Assembly (NCBI GenBank): GCA_003231675.1
Contig: QIJB01000063.1
Span: forward strand, 1-10,444
Source: Candidatus Campbelliibacteriota bacterium
Lineage (GTDB): Bacteria > Patescibacteriota > Minisyncoccia > UBA9983
Direction: 5' to 3'
Length of the DNA stretch: 10,444 nt
Made by a program: the position numbers and the translations under genes. The notes under the pieces were generated by a model. The model was given only the letters and a program-made list of their open reading frames with translations, did not search any database and was not told the DNA's origin. This document shows positions 1-5,044 of this stretch, one piece after another. The first letter of the stretch is position 1. The number at the start of each line of letters is the position of its first letter.

Positions 1-201
1 TGCCGGACAGGGACTCGAACCTGACGGTCGCTAATTCGTTTGTTCGCCCTACGGACTCCAAACTCATAAGCGCCGCGGGTCACGCCTCGCCCGCCGTGCT
101 CGCTTCGCTCCGCGCGGCATGACTCCGGCGGTTCTCGTCCCTCGCGAGCCAAGCAGTTGGCTCGCTTGCCGTCATCAAAACTCCGCTTCGCTCTATTTTG
201 T
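1..201 (-). repeat. Repeat unit A (tRNA-tail unit, possibly cut by the window edge)
   Basis: It opens with a 20-base tRNA-Gln tail (1-20). The tail can pair with 131-142: AGGGAC with GTCCCT, then a 2x2 mismatch (TC opposite TC), then GAACC with GGTTC. Inside are an imperfect hairpin (CGCT...GTTTG around 30-42 with CAAAC...AGCG around 59-73) and a 7-bp hairpin (GCCGTGC 93-99, GCGCGGC 112-118, 12-base loop). Outside the closing stem stands a 9-bp hairpin at 144-165 with loop GCAG. The last 35 bases are a less structured linker containing CCGCTTCGCTC. Confidence 0.65.
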
Positions 202-382
202 TGCCGGACAGGGACTCGGTCAGGAGTCCGCTAAAACCATAGTCGCCCGCCGCGGCGGACTCCTTGGTTTTATGCGGCTCACGACCCTGGCTCGTCCCGC
301 TAAAAGCGGGGCTGCGCCCTTCGAGTCCCTGGCGAAAGCCAAGCAGTTGGCTTTCTTCCGCCACCACTCACTCTGTTCGTGT
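202..382 (-). repeat. Repeat unit B (tRNA-tail unit, perfect 10-bp closing stem)
   Basis: The tail's CAGGGACTCG (209-218) is perfectly complementary to CGAGTCCCTG (322-331), closing a domain of about 100 bases. Inside, AGGAGTCCGC pairs with GCGGACTCCT in a 10-bp hairpin. An alternative pairing, CCGC-TAAAACCA with TGGTTTTA-T-GCGG, uses some of the same bases. A further hairpin is formed by CCCGCT and AGCGGG around 297-310. Outside the closing stem, 334-355 forms a 9-bp hairpin with loop GCAG, matching the one in unit A at the same place. The words CGCTAA, TCGCCC and GGACTCC occur in the same order in units A and B, showing common descent. Confidence 0.65.
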
Positions 383-509
383 TGCCGGACAGGGACTCGA
401 TTTTCTTATGGAAAATCCCGGGGAATGCCTCCTTGGCATTCCCTTCTCGTCCCTCGCCAAATAACGATAAAATTTTTAATACACCTTCGGCATATTAAAA
501 ATTTCATAG
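383..509 (-). repeat. Repeat unit C (shortest unit, adjoining tRNA-Gln)
   Basis: The tRNA tail (383-399) faces CTCGTCCCTCG (446-456) and can form the same 6-bp stem plus 2x2 mismatch as unit A. Two hairpins sit inside: GATTTTC with GAAAATC (399-417, 7 bp) and GGGAATGCC with GGCATTCCC (421-443, 9 bp, loop TCCTT). This makes a compact three-way-junction-like layout. The outer hairpin equivalent to those of units A and B is here the A/T-rich one at 470-504. Apart from the ends, the sequence is unrelated to units A and B, so the plan of the fold is kept while the bases are not. Confidence 0.6.
470..504 (-). terminator. 12-bp A/T-rich hairpin just past tRNA-Gln
   Basis: AAATTTTTAATA (470-481) and TATTAAAAATTT (493-504) are perfect complements around an 11-base loop. 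On the minus strand the hairpin begins about six bases after the tRNA discriminator and is followed by TTATCGTTATTT. It could act as a weak terminator or processing signal for tRNA-Gln. It lacks the GC-rich stem of a typical intrinsic terminator, so it may instead simply be the outer hairpin of unit C. Confidence 0.4.
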
Positions 510-580
510 CTGCCGGACAGGGACTCGAACCCCGATTACAGGTACCAGAAACCTGTGTCCTGCCATTAGACGATCCGGCA
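510..580 (-). tRNA. tRNA-Gln (anticodon CUG)
   Basis: Read on the minus strand, a 7-bp acceptor stem (TGCCGGA with TCCGGCA), a D-arm, a 5-bp anticodon stem (CAGGT/ACCTG) around loop TTCTGGT with anticodon CTG, and a T-arm with loop TTCGAGT give a complete cloverleaf. The U1-A72 pair and G73 discriminator agree with known bacterial tRNA-Gln identity elements. The bases after G73 are CTA, so CCA is not encoded and must be added by an enzyme such as the one at 1969-3570. A possible promoter is only weak: TATGCT about 10 bases before the 5' end, with TTGTAG 15 bases further upstream. The 3' 17-20 bases of this gene are repeated three times downstream. Confidence 0.95.
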
Positions 581-723
581 ATGTTTTATTTTTAGCATAT
601 TTCCCCGTAAAAATCTACAAGGGAGCGTCCAGCGCGCCAAAAAAGCTTGACTTTTTCTTTTTTTTATGACATCCTTAAATAAGAATCGCTATTTAAAAAA
701 ACTCTAAATAAAGGAGGCACAAA

Positions 724-1209
724 ATGGGAGAGATAATTAAGGAAGGAAAGGAAATGAAGAAATTTTTTTCCGAGCTGGTCGCCCGGAAGATGAATAAAAT
801 AGGTTTTTTTGACGGGGAGATAGCGGCATTTCTCTCCGAGCTCATGGTCTTATACATGAGTTCGGATCAAGCGCAGCTGGCCGCCGTGCTTGAGAATAAA
901 CTAGTGGTCATGTCGGTGTTCGAAACGGACCCGGATTGGCTTGAGGAGACGGCTAGAGGGTTGCTCCTCCTTCTTGGGTTTTTTCCCGAGAGGCTCTCCA
1001 ACCTCTACAACAGGAGAGTAATTGGGTTAAGCGACTACTTGGCGATTGAGGAACTGGTAATCGCCAGGTTGGCCCAGCGCGGGGGGATATGGAAGGCCGT
1101 TCAGAGTCATTTCACGGAAGTGATAATGACACTGAACGGCCTGAGGCAAGAGCTTGGCCTCAGGACGGACATGACTGTGTCCGCTGAATTGGCCAAAGAG
1201 CTCAAATAG
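724..1209 (+). CDS. Hypothetical helical protein, 161 aa
   Basis: I do not recognise a named family. The start is fixed by a strong ribosome binding site, AAGGAGG at 711-717, six bases before ATG; a second in-frame ATG ten codons later follows AAGGAA and is a less likely start. The product has no signal peptide or clear membrane segment and looks almost wholly alpha-helical. A hydrophobic patch with LLLLLGFFPERL lies near residues 76-87, followed by an Asn-Arg-Arg turn and further amphipathic helices to a charged C-terminus (ELAKELK). The upstream 120 bases contain TTGACT at 647-652 but no good -10 at a normal distance. The gene stands alone and is closed by a hairpin terminator; the next gene converges on it. 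The good ribosome binding site and terminator argue that it is real; its function is unknown. Confidence 0.8.
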   Translation: MGEIIKEGKEMKKFFSELVARKMNKIGFFDGEIAAFLSELMVLYMSSDQAQLAAVLENKLVVMSVFETDPDWLEETARGLLLLLGFFPERLSNLYNRRVIGLSDYLAIEELVIARLAQRGGIWKAVQSHFTEVIMTLNGLRQELGLRTDMTVSAELAKELK

Positions 1210-1216
1210 AACTTAA

Positions 1217-1246
1217 AAGGGGCGTGAAATTCACGTCCCTTGTTTT
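1217..1246 (+). terminator. Intrinsic terminator between converging genes
   Basis: AAGGGGCGTG and CACGTCCCTT form a 10-bp stem with one G-U pair around a five-base loop, followed by GTTTTG. It starts eight bases after the stop codon of the 724-1209 gene. On the minus strand it lies just past the stop of the opposing gene and is preceded by an A-rich stretch, so it may serve both genes. Confidence 0.75.
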
Positions 1247-1250
1247 GTGC

Positions 1251-1646
1251 CTATTTTTTCTTTTTTAGGAGAACGGCCCGGTAGGGAGTTTCTCCGTCGG
1301 GGCGGATGAAGAAACTCGCCCATATTTCCGGTTTCCATCCTTTTTGCGTCCAATGGACGCGGATGTTGCCACAATCGTCGTTCTGGTGAAAATCCCGGTC
1401 GGGAGTGATTGTTTCGTCAAAAATCACCTCCCCTCCCTTGCCATAAATGACGAGATGGTCGCCCTCATTGAGCTTAATTTGTCCGGTCCGGTCGTTTTTT
1501 CCATATTCGCGCAGAATCCAAATAAATCCCGCGCCGGTGTCCTTTACGTGGGCGTCCAGCACGCCCACGTAAACTTTAAAGGTTTTTATGGCGTCCAAGA
1601 TGCCCGAGTAGGCATCATAATTCCAGGCGTTGAATTTTTTCTTCAT
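1251..1646 (-). CDS. Hypothetical protein, 131 aa, probably beta-rich
   Basis: The gene is supported by GAAGGAGGAG a few bases before ATG and by a near-consensus promoter about 50 bases further up. The product starts MKKKFNAWNYDAYSG and ends in a lysine run (LLKKKK). Alternating hydrophobic stretches (KVYVGVLDAHV near 24-34, HLVIYGKGGEVIFDETI near 64-80, GNIRVHWT near 93-100) suggest a small beta-sheet or barrel fold. Several aromatic residues (Trp at about 8, 43, 99, 104 and 109) and the charged surface would suit a ligand- or nucleic-acid-binding role, but this is only a guess. There is no signal peptide or membrane segment. I do not recognise the family. The strong promoter on a single-gene unit suggests high or constitutive expression. 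Confidence 0.8.
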   Translation of the reverse strand: MKKKFNAWNYDAYSGILDAIKTFKVYVGVLDAHVKDTGAGFIWILREYGKNDRTGQIKLNEGDHLVIYGKGGEVIFDETITPDRDFHQNDDCGNIRVHWTQKGWKPEIWASFFIRPDGETPYRAVLLKKKK

Positions 1647-1697
1647 TTTTCTCCTCCTTCTTTGTTCTCATTAAAAAAGAACCGTTTTTCTGTCGTC

Positions 1698-1725
1698 ATT
1701 ATAGCACCAAAAAATCATTTGTTAA
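1698..1725 (-). promoter_or_regulatory. Strong sigma-70-type promoter for the 1251-1646 gene
   Basis: On the minus strand, TTAACA (1720-1725, one mismatch to TTGACA) is 16 bases from a perfect TATAAT (1698-1703). TG plus one base precedes the -10, making it an extended -10. The predicted start of transcription, near 1691, leaves a leader of about 45 bases carrying the ribosome binding site. Confidence 0.8.
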
Positions 1726-1736
1726 GCTTTTTTCTG

Positions 1737-1765
1737 TTTTCAAATCCGTTTTTTTGGTATATAAT
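1737..1765 (+). promoter_or_regulatory. Promoter for tRNA-Ser and probably the CCA-enzyme gene
   Basis: TTTTCA (1737-1742, four of six consensus bases) is 17 bases from a perfect TATAAT (1760-1765). Predicted transcription starts near 1772, about 24 bases before the tRNA. No terminator is visible between the tRNA and the gene at 1969, so read-through is likely. It diverges from the promoter at 1698-1725; the two share a short A/T-rich region. Confidence 0.7.
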
Positions 1766-1795
1766 CAGCGTATTGCTCCGGATATGTTCCGAATT

Positions 1796-1878
1796 GGAGG
1801 GTTGCGCCGAATGGTAAGGCACCGGTTTCGAAAACCGGCGGGAGCAATCCCTTACAGGTTCGAGTCCTGTACCCTCCG
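1796..1878 (+). tRNA. tRNA-Ser (anticodon CGA)
   Basis: Acceptor stem GGAGGGT with ACCCTCC, a D-arm with GCC/GGC, anticodon stem CCGGT/ACCGG around TTCGAAA (anticodon CGA, reading UCG), a long variable arm (GGGA/TCCC) as expected for a class II tRNA such as serine, a T-arm with TTCGAGT, and a G73 discriminator. CCA is not encoded; CAT follows G73. Confidence 0.96.
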
Positions 1879-1968
1879 CATTTTTAAGCTTGAAACTTTC
1901 GGAAATAAAAACAAAAAGGAGTTAAACGTAAAGAGCGACTGTTTTTACAAACAAGAAGGGTAAAAAAT

Positions 1969-3570
1969 ATGAATATTGAAAGAGAAAAATTTTTGTCTCC
2001 CGATAAGGAACAGAAGCGATTTCCGAGCTTCGGCGAAACATTCCCCGCTCCGGATGAATATTTAAAAACGATGGAGAGCGGGGGATTTTCTGAGCACGCG
2101 AAAAGTTACGAAAAAGTTCTGGCGGTCGCGGAGGAGGTCGGAAAAGAGGGAGGGGAAGCTTTGTTGGTCGGAGGGAGTGTCAGGGACTTTCTGATGGGCA
2201 TCATTTCCAAAGATTTTGATATTGAAGTTTACGGTTTAAGGGCGGAAAAGATTGAATCGATTGTCGGTAAGATAGGGAGAGTTTCCGAGGTCGGCAGGGC
2301 TTTCGGAATATTGAAAATAATGCCGGAGGACGGCCCGGACATAGATGTGTCGCTTCCCCGTGTTGATTCAAAAACCGGCGCCGGACATGGCGGATTCGAC
2401 GTAAAAACGGACCCTTTCATGAAAAAAGAGGACGCGGCTCGCAGAAGGGATTTTACGATAAATTCCATGGCGGCGAATCCGCTTACAGGGGAGATATATG
2501 ATTATTTCGGCGGTGTTGAAGACATAAGAAACAGGGTACTCAGAGTTACCGACGCGGAAAGGTTTCGGGATGACCCGCTCAGGGTTCTGAGGGCGTTGCA
2601 ATTTATCGGGCGATTCGGTTTGGAGATAGACAAAGAGAGCGCGAATATTATGGGGGGAATGTTGCCCCTTCTCAATGAACTGCCGAAAGAGCGCCTGGGG
2701 GAAGAGTGGAAGAAATTGTTACTCAAGTCCGACAAACCGTCTCTCGGTTTGTCGGCCGGAATGGCGATTGGCGTATTCGGAGAAATTCATCCCGAGTTTT
2801 CTCTTCTCGCTGAAACAGAGCAAGACTTGGAGTGGCATCCGGAGGGAGATGTTTGGATTCACACGATGATGACGGTTGACGAGGCGGCTAAAATTATCCG
2901 AAGGGAAAACCTTGATGGAGATAAGGCATTGACCGTCATGCTGAGCTCCTTGTGCCACGACCTTGGAAAACCCATGGTAACGGAATACGCAGACGGGCAT
3001 ATCAGGTCTCGCGGGCATGAACAGGCGGGAGAAGAGCCGACAAAAAAGTTTCTGACATCCATAGGAACGAGCAATCTTATCAGGGACAAGGTGGTCAAAC
3101 TTGTGACCAATCACCTTATTCCGACCATGTTTTACGTGGATGAAATCGTTCGGGGGAATAAAATAAGCGACGGAGCCATTCGCCGTTTGGCGCAAAGGAT
3201 ACACCCCGCCACAATCAGGGAGCTGATACTTGTGAGCGAGGCGGATCATCTCGGAAGAGGGTCTTTCAGTTCGGAAATCAAAGAGCAAATGATGTTGCCG
3301 GCCGACCGTTTCTCGGCGGGGGAGTGGCTGCTTAAAAGAGCCAGAGAGCTTGCGGTTGAGTCAAGTTGCCCCGAGAACTTGACGCGCGGGAGAGATTGGG
3401 TGCTTTTGGGGTGCGAGCCCGGACCAAAGATTGGCGAAATGATAAGACTCTCAAATTCTCTCAGAGATGAAAAGGGGTTTTCAAGGGAAATGGTTTTTAA
3501 GGCGCTTGACGGGGTGAATGATGGTGAAACCGCCGTAAAGGTGTTGGAGTCCGCCTTGAAGTCAAACTAG
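1969..3570 (+). CDS. CCA-adding tRNA nucleotidyltransferase / poly(A) polymerase family, with HD domain
   Basis: This class II nucleotidyltransferase adds CCA (or A tails) to RNA 3' ends in the cytoplasm. Visible motifs in order: GGSVRD at 68-73 for nucleotide binding; DFD at 82-84, the metal-binding carboxylates; RRDFTIN at 159-165; and the DDPLRVLRA helix at 201-209, which includes the DDxxR element used for base selection in CCA enzymes. A C-terminal HD phosphohydrolase-like domain follows, with His298, His330-Asp331, His350 and His382 as likely metal ligands. At 533 aa with about 45 residues before the catalytic domain, it is somewhat longer than many bacterial enzymes. The start has AGAAGGG about ten bases upstream. 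It probably shares a transcript with tRNA-Ser. Since none of the three tRNAs here encodes CCA, CCA addition is the likely role; I cannot exclude a poly(A) polymerase or an A- or CC-only enzyme. Confidence 0.9.
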   Translation: MNIEREKFLSPDKEQKRFPSFGETFPAPDEYLKTMESGGFSEHAKSYEKVLAVAEEVGKEGGEALLVGGSVRDFLMGIISKDFDIEVYGLRAEKIESIVGKIGRVSEVGRAFGILKIMPEDGPDIDVSLPRVDSKTGAGHGGFDVKTDPFMKKEDAARRRDFTINSMAANPLTGEIYDYFGGVEDIRNRVLRVTDAERFRDDPLRVLRALQFIGRFGLEIDKESANIMGGMLPLLNELPKERLGEEWKKLLLKSDKPSLGLSAGMAIGVFGEIHPEFSLLAETEQDLEWHPEGDVWIHTMMTVDEAAKIIRRENLDGDKALTVMLSSLCHDLGKPMVTEYADGHIRSRGHEQAGEEPTKKFLTSIGTSNLIRDKVVKLVTNHLIPTMFYVDEIVRGNKISDGAIRRLAQRIHPATIRELILVSEADHLGRGSFSSEIKEQMMLPADRFSAGEWLLKRARELAVESSCPENLTRGRDWVLLGCEPGPKIGEMIRLSNSLRDEKGFSREMVFKALDGVNDGETAVKVLESALKSN

Positions 3571-3611
3571 TTTTCTCGGGGCGGAAAAGTTTTGCGTGGC
3601 GCCGTTTCTCT

Positions 3612-3640
3612 ATGGCAAAAATTAAAAAATATGTTATCAT
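3612..3640 (+). promoter_or_regulatory. Extended -10 promoter for tRNA-Val and murB
   Basis: TATCAT (3635-3640, five of six consensus bases) is preceded by TG plus one base (extended -10). ATGGCA (3612-3617) stands 17 bases upstream as a weak -35 with four matches. Transcription would start near 3647, about 29 bases before the tRNA, a leader length close to that of tRNA-Ser. Confidence 0.6.
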
Positions 3641-3675
3641 TTACAAGGGTGGTGATGATTTAATTTAAAAATAAG

Positions 3676-3749
3676 GGGCGTATAGCTCAGTTGGTTAGAG
3701 CGCTACATTGACATTGTAGAGGTCTCCCGTTCGAGTCGGGATACGCCCA
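3676..3749 (+). tRNA. tRNA-Val (anticodon GAC)
   Basis: Acceptor stem GGGCGTA with TACGCCC, T8-A9, a normal D-arm (GCTC/GAGC), anticodon stem CTACA/TGTAG around TTGACAT (anticodon GAC, reading GUC and GUU), T-arm TTCGAGT and A73. CCA is not encoded; the bases after A73 are CTT. The murB start codon begins two positions after A73, leaving a single base between the genes. Confidence 0.96.
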
Positions 3750-3750
3750 C

Positions 3751-4680
3751 TTGGCGTTGCAAATTAAGGAAAACGAAATATTGGCGAATCATTGCACTTT
3801 TAGGATTGGCGGTCCGGCGAGATATTTTGTCATTGTTCAATCAAGGGATGATTTGCTTGAGGCGAAAAAATTCGCCAAAGAGAAAGACTTGCCTTTTTTT
3901 GTTTTTGGCGGAGGAAGCAATGTGCTGTTTTCCGATGAAGGATATAACGGGGTGGTTATTCAGATTAAAGATATGAAGTTGGAGGCGGAGGGACTGGATA
4001 TGTTGGCGGGCGCGGGCGTTTTATTCGGTCAATTGATTATTCGGTCAATTGATTTCGGTTTGTCCGGATTGGAGTGGGGCGTGGGCATTCCCGGAACCGT
4101 TGGAGGAGCGGTGGCGGGAAATGCCGGAGCGTATGGCCACTCAATATCGGAATTCGTGAAAAATGTGATTGTTCTGACCGAAAGCGGAGAAGTGAAGAAA
4201 TACTCAAAAGAGGATTGCGGATTTGTTTACCGCGGAAGTAAATTTAAAAGCCCCGATAATCACGAAATTATTTTGGAGGTTGAGTTTGGGTTTGAAAAGG
4301 GCGATAAGCGAGAAAGCGGAGAAATAATAAGCGATATTTTAAAGAAGCGACGGGGGAAACTCCCCCCCCACCCTTCCGCCGGCAGTGTCTTTAAAAACAT
4401 AGTCGTTGACAATCTTGGAAACAAAGATGAGTTTTTAAATCTTATTCCTCTGGAGAAGATTAAAGGGGGAAAATTTGCGACCGGATTTTTGATAGAAGAG
4501 TGCGGATTGAAAGGGAAACAAATCGGTGGAGCGAAAATAGCCGAAGAGCACGCCAATTTTATTATTAACATCGGCGATGCCAAGGCGGGCGATGTTCTGG
4601 AGTTGATTGAACTTTGCAAACGCGAGGTTGGTAAAAAATTCGGCATAAACTTGAAGGAGGAAATTATTGTGCTACAATAA
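3751..4680 (+). CDS. murB: UDP-N-acetylenolpyruvoylglucosamine reductase MurB
   Basis: MurB reduces UDP-GlcNAc-enolpyruvate to UDP-N-acetylmuramate with NADPH and FAD, the second committed step of peptidoglycan precursor synthesis in the cytoplasm. The N-terminal TFRIGGPA and GGGSN (53-57) and the glycine-rich GIPGTVGGA with GNAGAYG (112-129) form the FAD site. Tyr160-Arg161 bind substrate. PSAGSVFKN (208-216) carries the catalytic Ser212, and Glu303/Glu304 at the C-terminus are candidates for the general acid. At 309 aa it is typical of the shorter (type II) MurB class. The only possible start is TTG at 3751 (or TTG at 3757), because the frame is closed by TGA at 3709 inside the tRNA and has no ATG. 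No ribosome binding site is possible outside the tRNA. Translation may begin on an almost leaderless end made by tRNA 3' processing. Confidence 0.95.
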   Translation: MALQIKENEILANHCTFRIGGPARYFVIVQSRDDLLEAKKFAKEKDLPFFVFGGGSNVLFSDEGYNGVVIQIKDMKLEAEGLDMLAGAGVLFGQLIIRSIDFGLSGLEWGVGIPGTVGGAVAGNAGAYGHSISEFVKNVIVLTESGEVKKYSKEDCGFVYRGSKFKSPDNHEIILEVEFGFEKGDKRESGEIISDILKKRRGKLPPHPSAGSVFKNIVVDNLGNKDEFLNLIPLEKIKGGKFATGFLIEECGLKGKQIGGAKIAEEHANFIINIGDAKAGDVLELIELCKREVGKKFGINLKEEIIVLQ

Positions 4681-4821
4681 AAATATACCCGGCAAGACAA
4701 AATATGATGATTTTTGCGGGGGATTGCAAAGTTTATAAGCCTAACAGGCATTTATGATGAATCCGCCTTCTGTGATTATTCACTTCAAAATGCGGGCAGT
4801 CGTAATTTGCTCCAACCGATT

Positions 4822-5043
4822 ATGTGGAGAGATTGGATAAACGGAATATTGGGAATCTGGATAGTTTTCTTAGCTTTTTTGGGTCTGCCTTTTAACGCCA
4901 GAGCCATATTGATGATTATCACAGGCCTTCTCATCGCTTTTCTTTCTTTTTGGAAGGGAGCTAGTTTTGCGGCCGACAGGAGGGTGTCCAAAGAAAAAGA
5001 GAAACTTTCCGCTTCTCTTGAAGAGCGGAAGCGGATAATCTAG
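4822..5043 (+). CDS. Small two-helix membrane protein (SPW-repeat-like), 73 aa
   Basis: From ATG 4822 the product is MWRDWINGILGIW followed by two hydrophobic helices (about residues 6-22 and 28-44) and a charged tail (about 50-73, many Lys, Glu and Arg), probably a short coiled coil. The Trp-x-x-Trp start, the Gly-x-Trp in helix 1 and the short Leu-Pro-Phe loop resemble SPW-type small membrane proteins; this is a resemblance, not a firm assignment. The open frame extends back to a TTG at 4714, but the extra 36 codons are not hydrophobic and have no ribosome binding site. No clear Shine-Dalgarno precedes 4822 either, so the start is uncertain. Its stop is one base before the next gene, which suggests coupled translation with the putative glycoside hydrolase. 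The role is unknown. Confidence 0.6.
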   Translation: MWRDWINGILGIWIVFLAFLGLPFNARAILMIITGLLIAFLSFWKGASFAADRRVSKEKEKLSASLEERKRII

Positions 5044-5044
5044 A

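Larger units (their letters stand above)
1..509 (-). repeat. Array of three structured repeats carrying tRNA-Gln 3'-end copies
   Basis: No convincing gene lies here; the stretch is filled by three units that each begin (plus-strand reading) with TGCCGGACAGGGACTCG, at 1-17, 202-218 and 383-399. The same 17 bases occur at 511-527 as the T-arm and acceptor 3' half of the intact tRNA-Gln gene. The first copy matches for 20 bases (to GAAC). Unit starts are 201, 181 and 128 bases apart. Each unit also carries an arm complementary to the tRNA tail (GTCCCT core at 137-142, 326-330 and 449-454), so the tail can close a stem around a set of inner hairpins. GC content is visibly higher than in the neighbouring genes. 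The strand given is that of tRNA-Gln, whose transcript would run on into the array. A family of structured RNAs, serial insertion scars at a tRNA attachment site, or both, would fit; I cannot decide between them. Confidence 0.8.

Noticed and set aside
1..510. Integron cassette array with attC sites
   Set aside because: The closing stems with a 2x2 mismatch recall attC folding, but I find no matching GTTRRRY/RYYYAAC boxes at the unit ends (the ends read GTTGCCG), no cassette genes and no integrase.
1..527. CRISPR array
   Set aside because: The common block is 17-20 bases, intervals are 110-185 bases and unequal, intervals are structured and related to each other, and no cas gene is visible.
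80..595. Open frames over the repeat array (80-367 minus, 119-595 plus, 264-464 plus)
   Set aside because: They run through tRNA-Gln or the hairpin repeats, have no ribosome binding site, and translate the repeated tRNA tail as 'AGQGL', so they are by-products of GC-rich structured DNA.
647..680. Promoter for the 724-1209 gene from TTGACT at 647-652
   Set aside because: No acceptable -10 box at 15-19 bases; candidates TATGAC and TTAAAT are at 12 and 22 bases.
1344..1817. 157-aa plus-strand frame opposite the hypothetical gene
   Set aside because: It lies antisense to a gene with a strong promoter and ribosome binding site, and continues into the tRNA-Ser region; no start signals of its own.
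4714..4821. TTG-initiated 36-codon extension of the small membrane protein
   Set aside because: No ribosome binding site, no resemblance to a protein N-terminus, and the hydrophobic helix layout is complete from the ATG at 4822.
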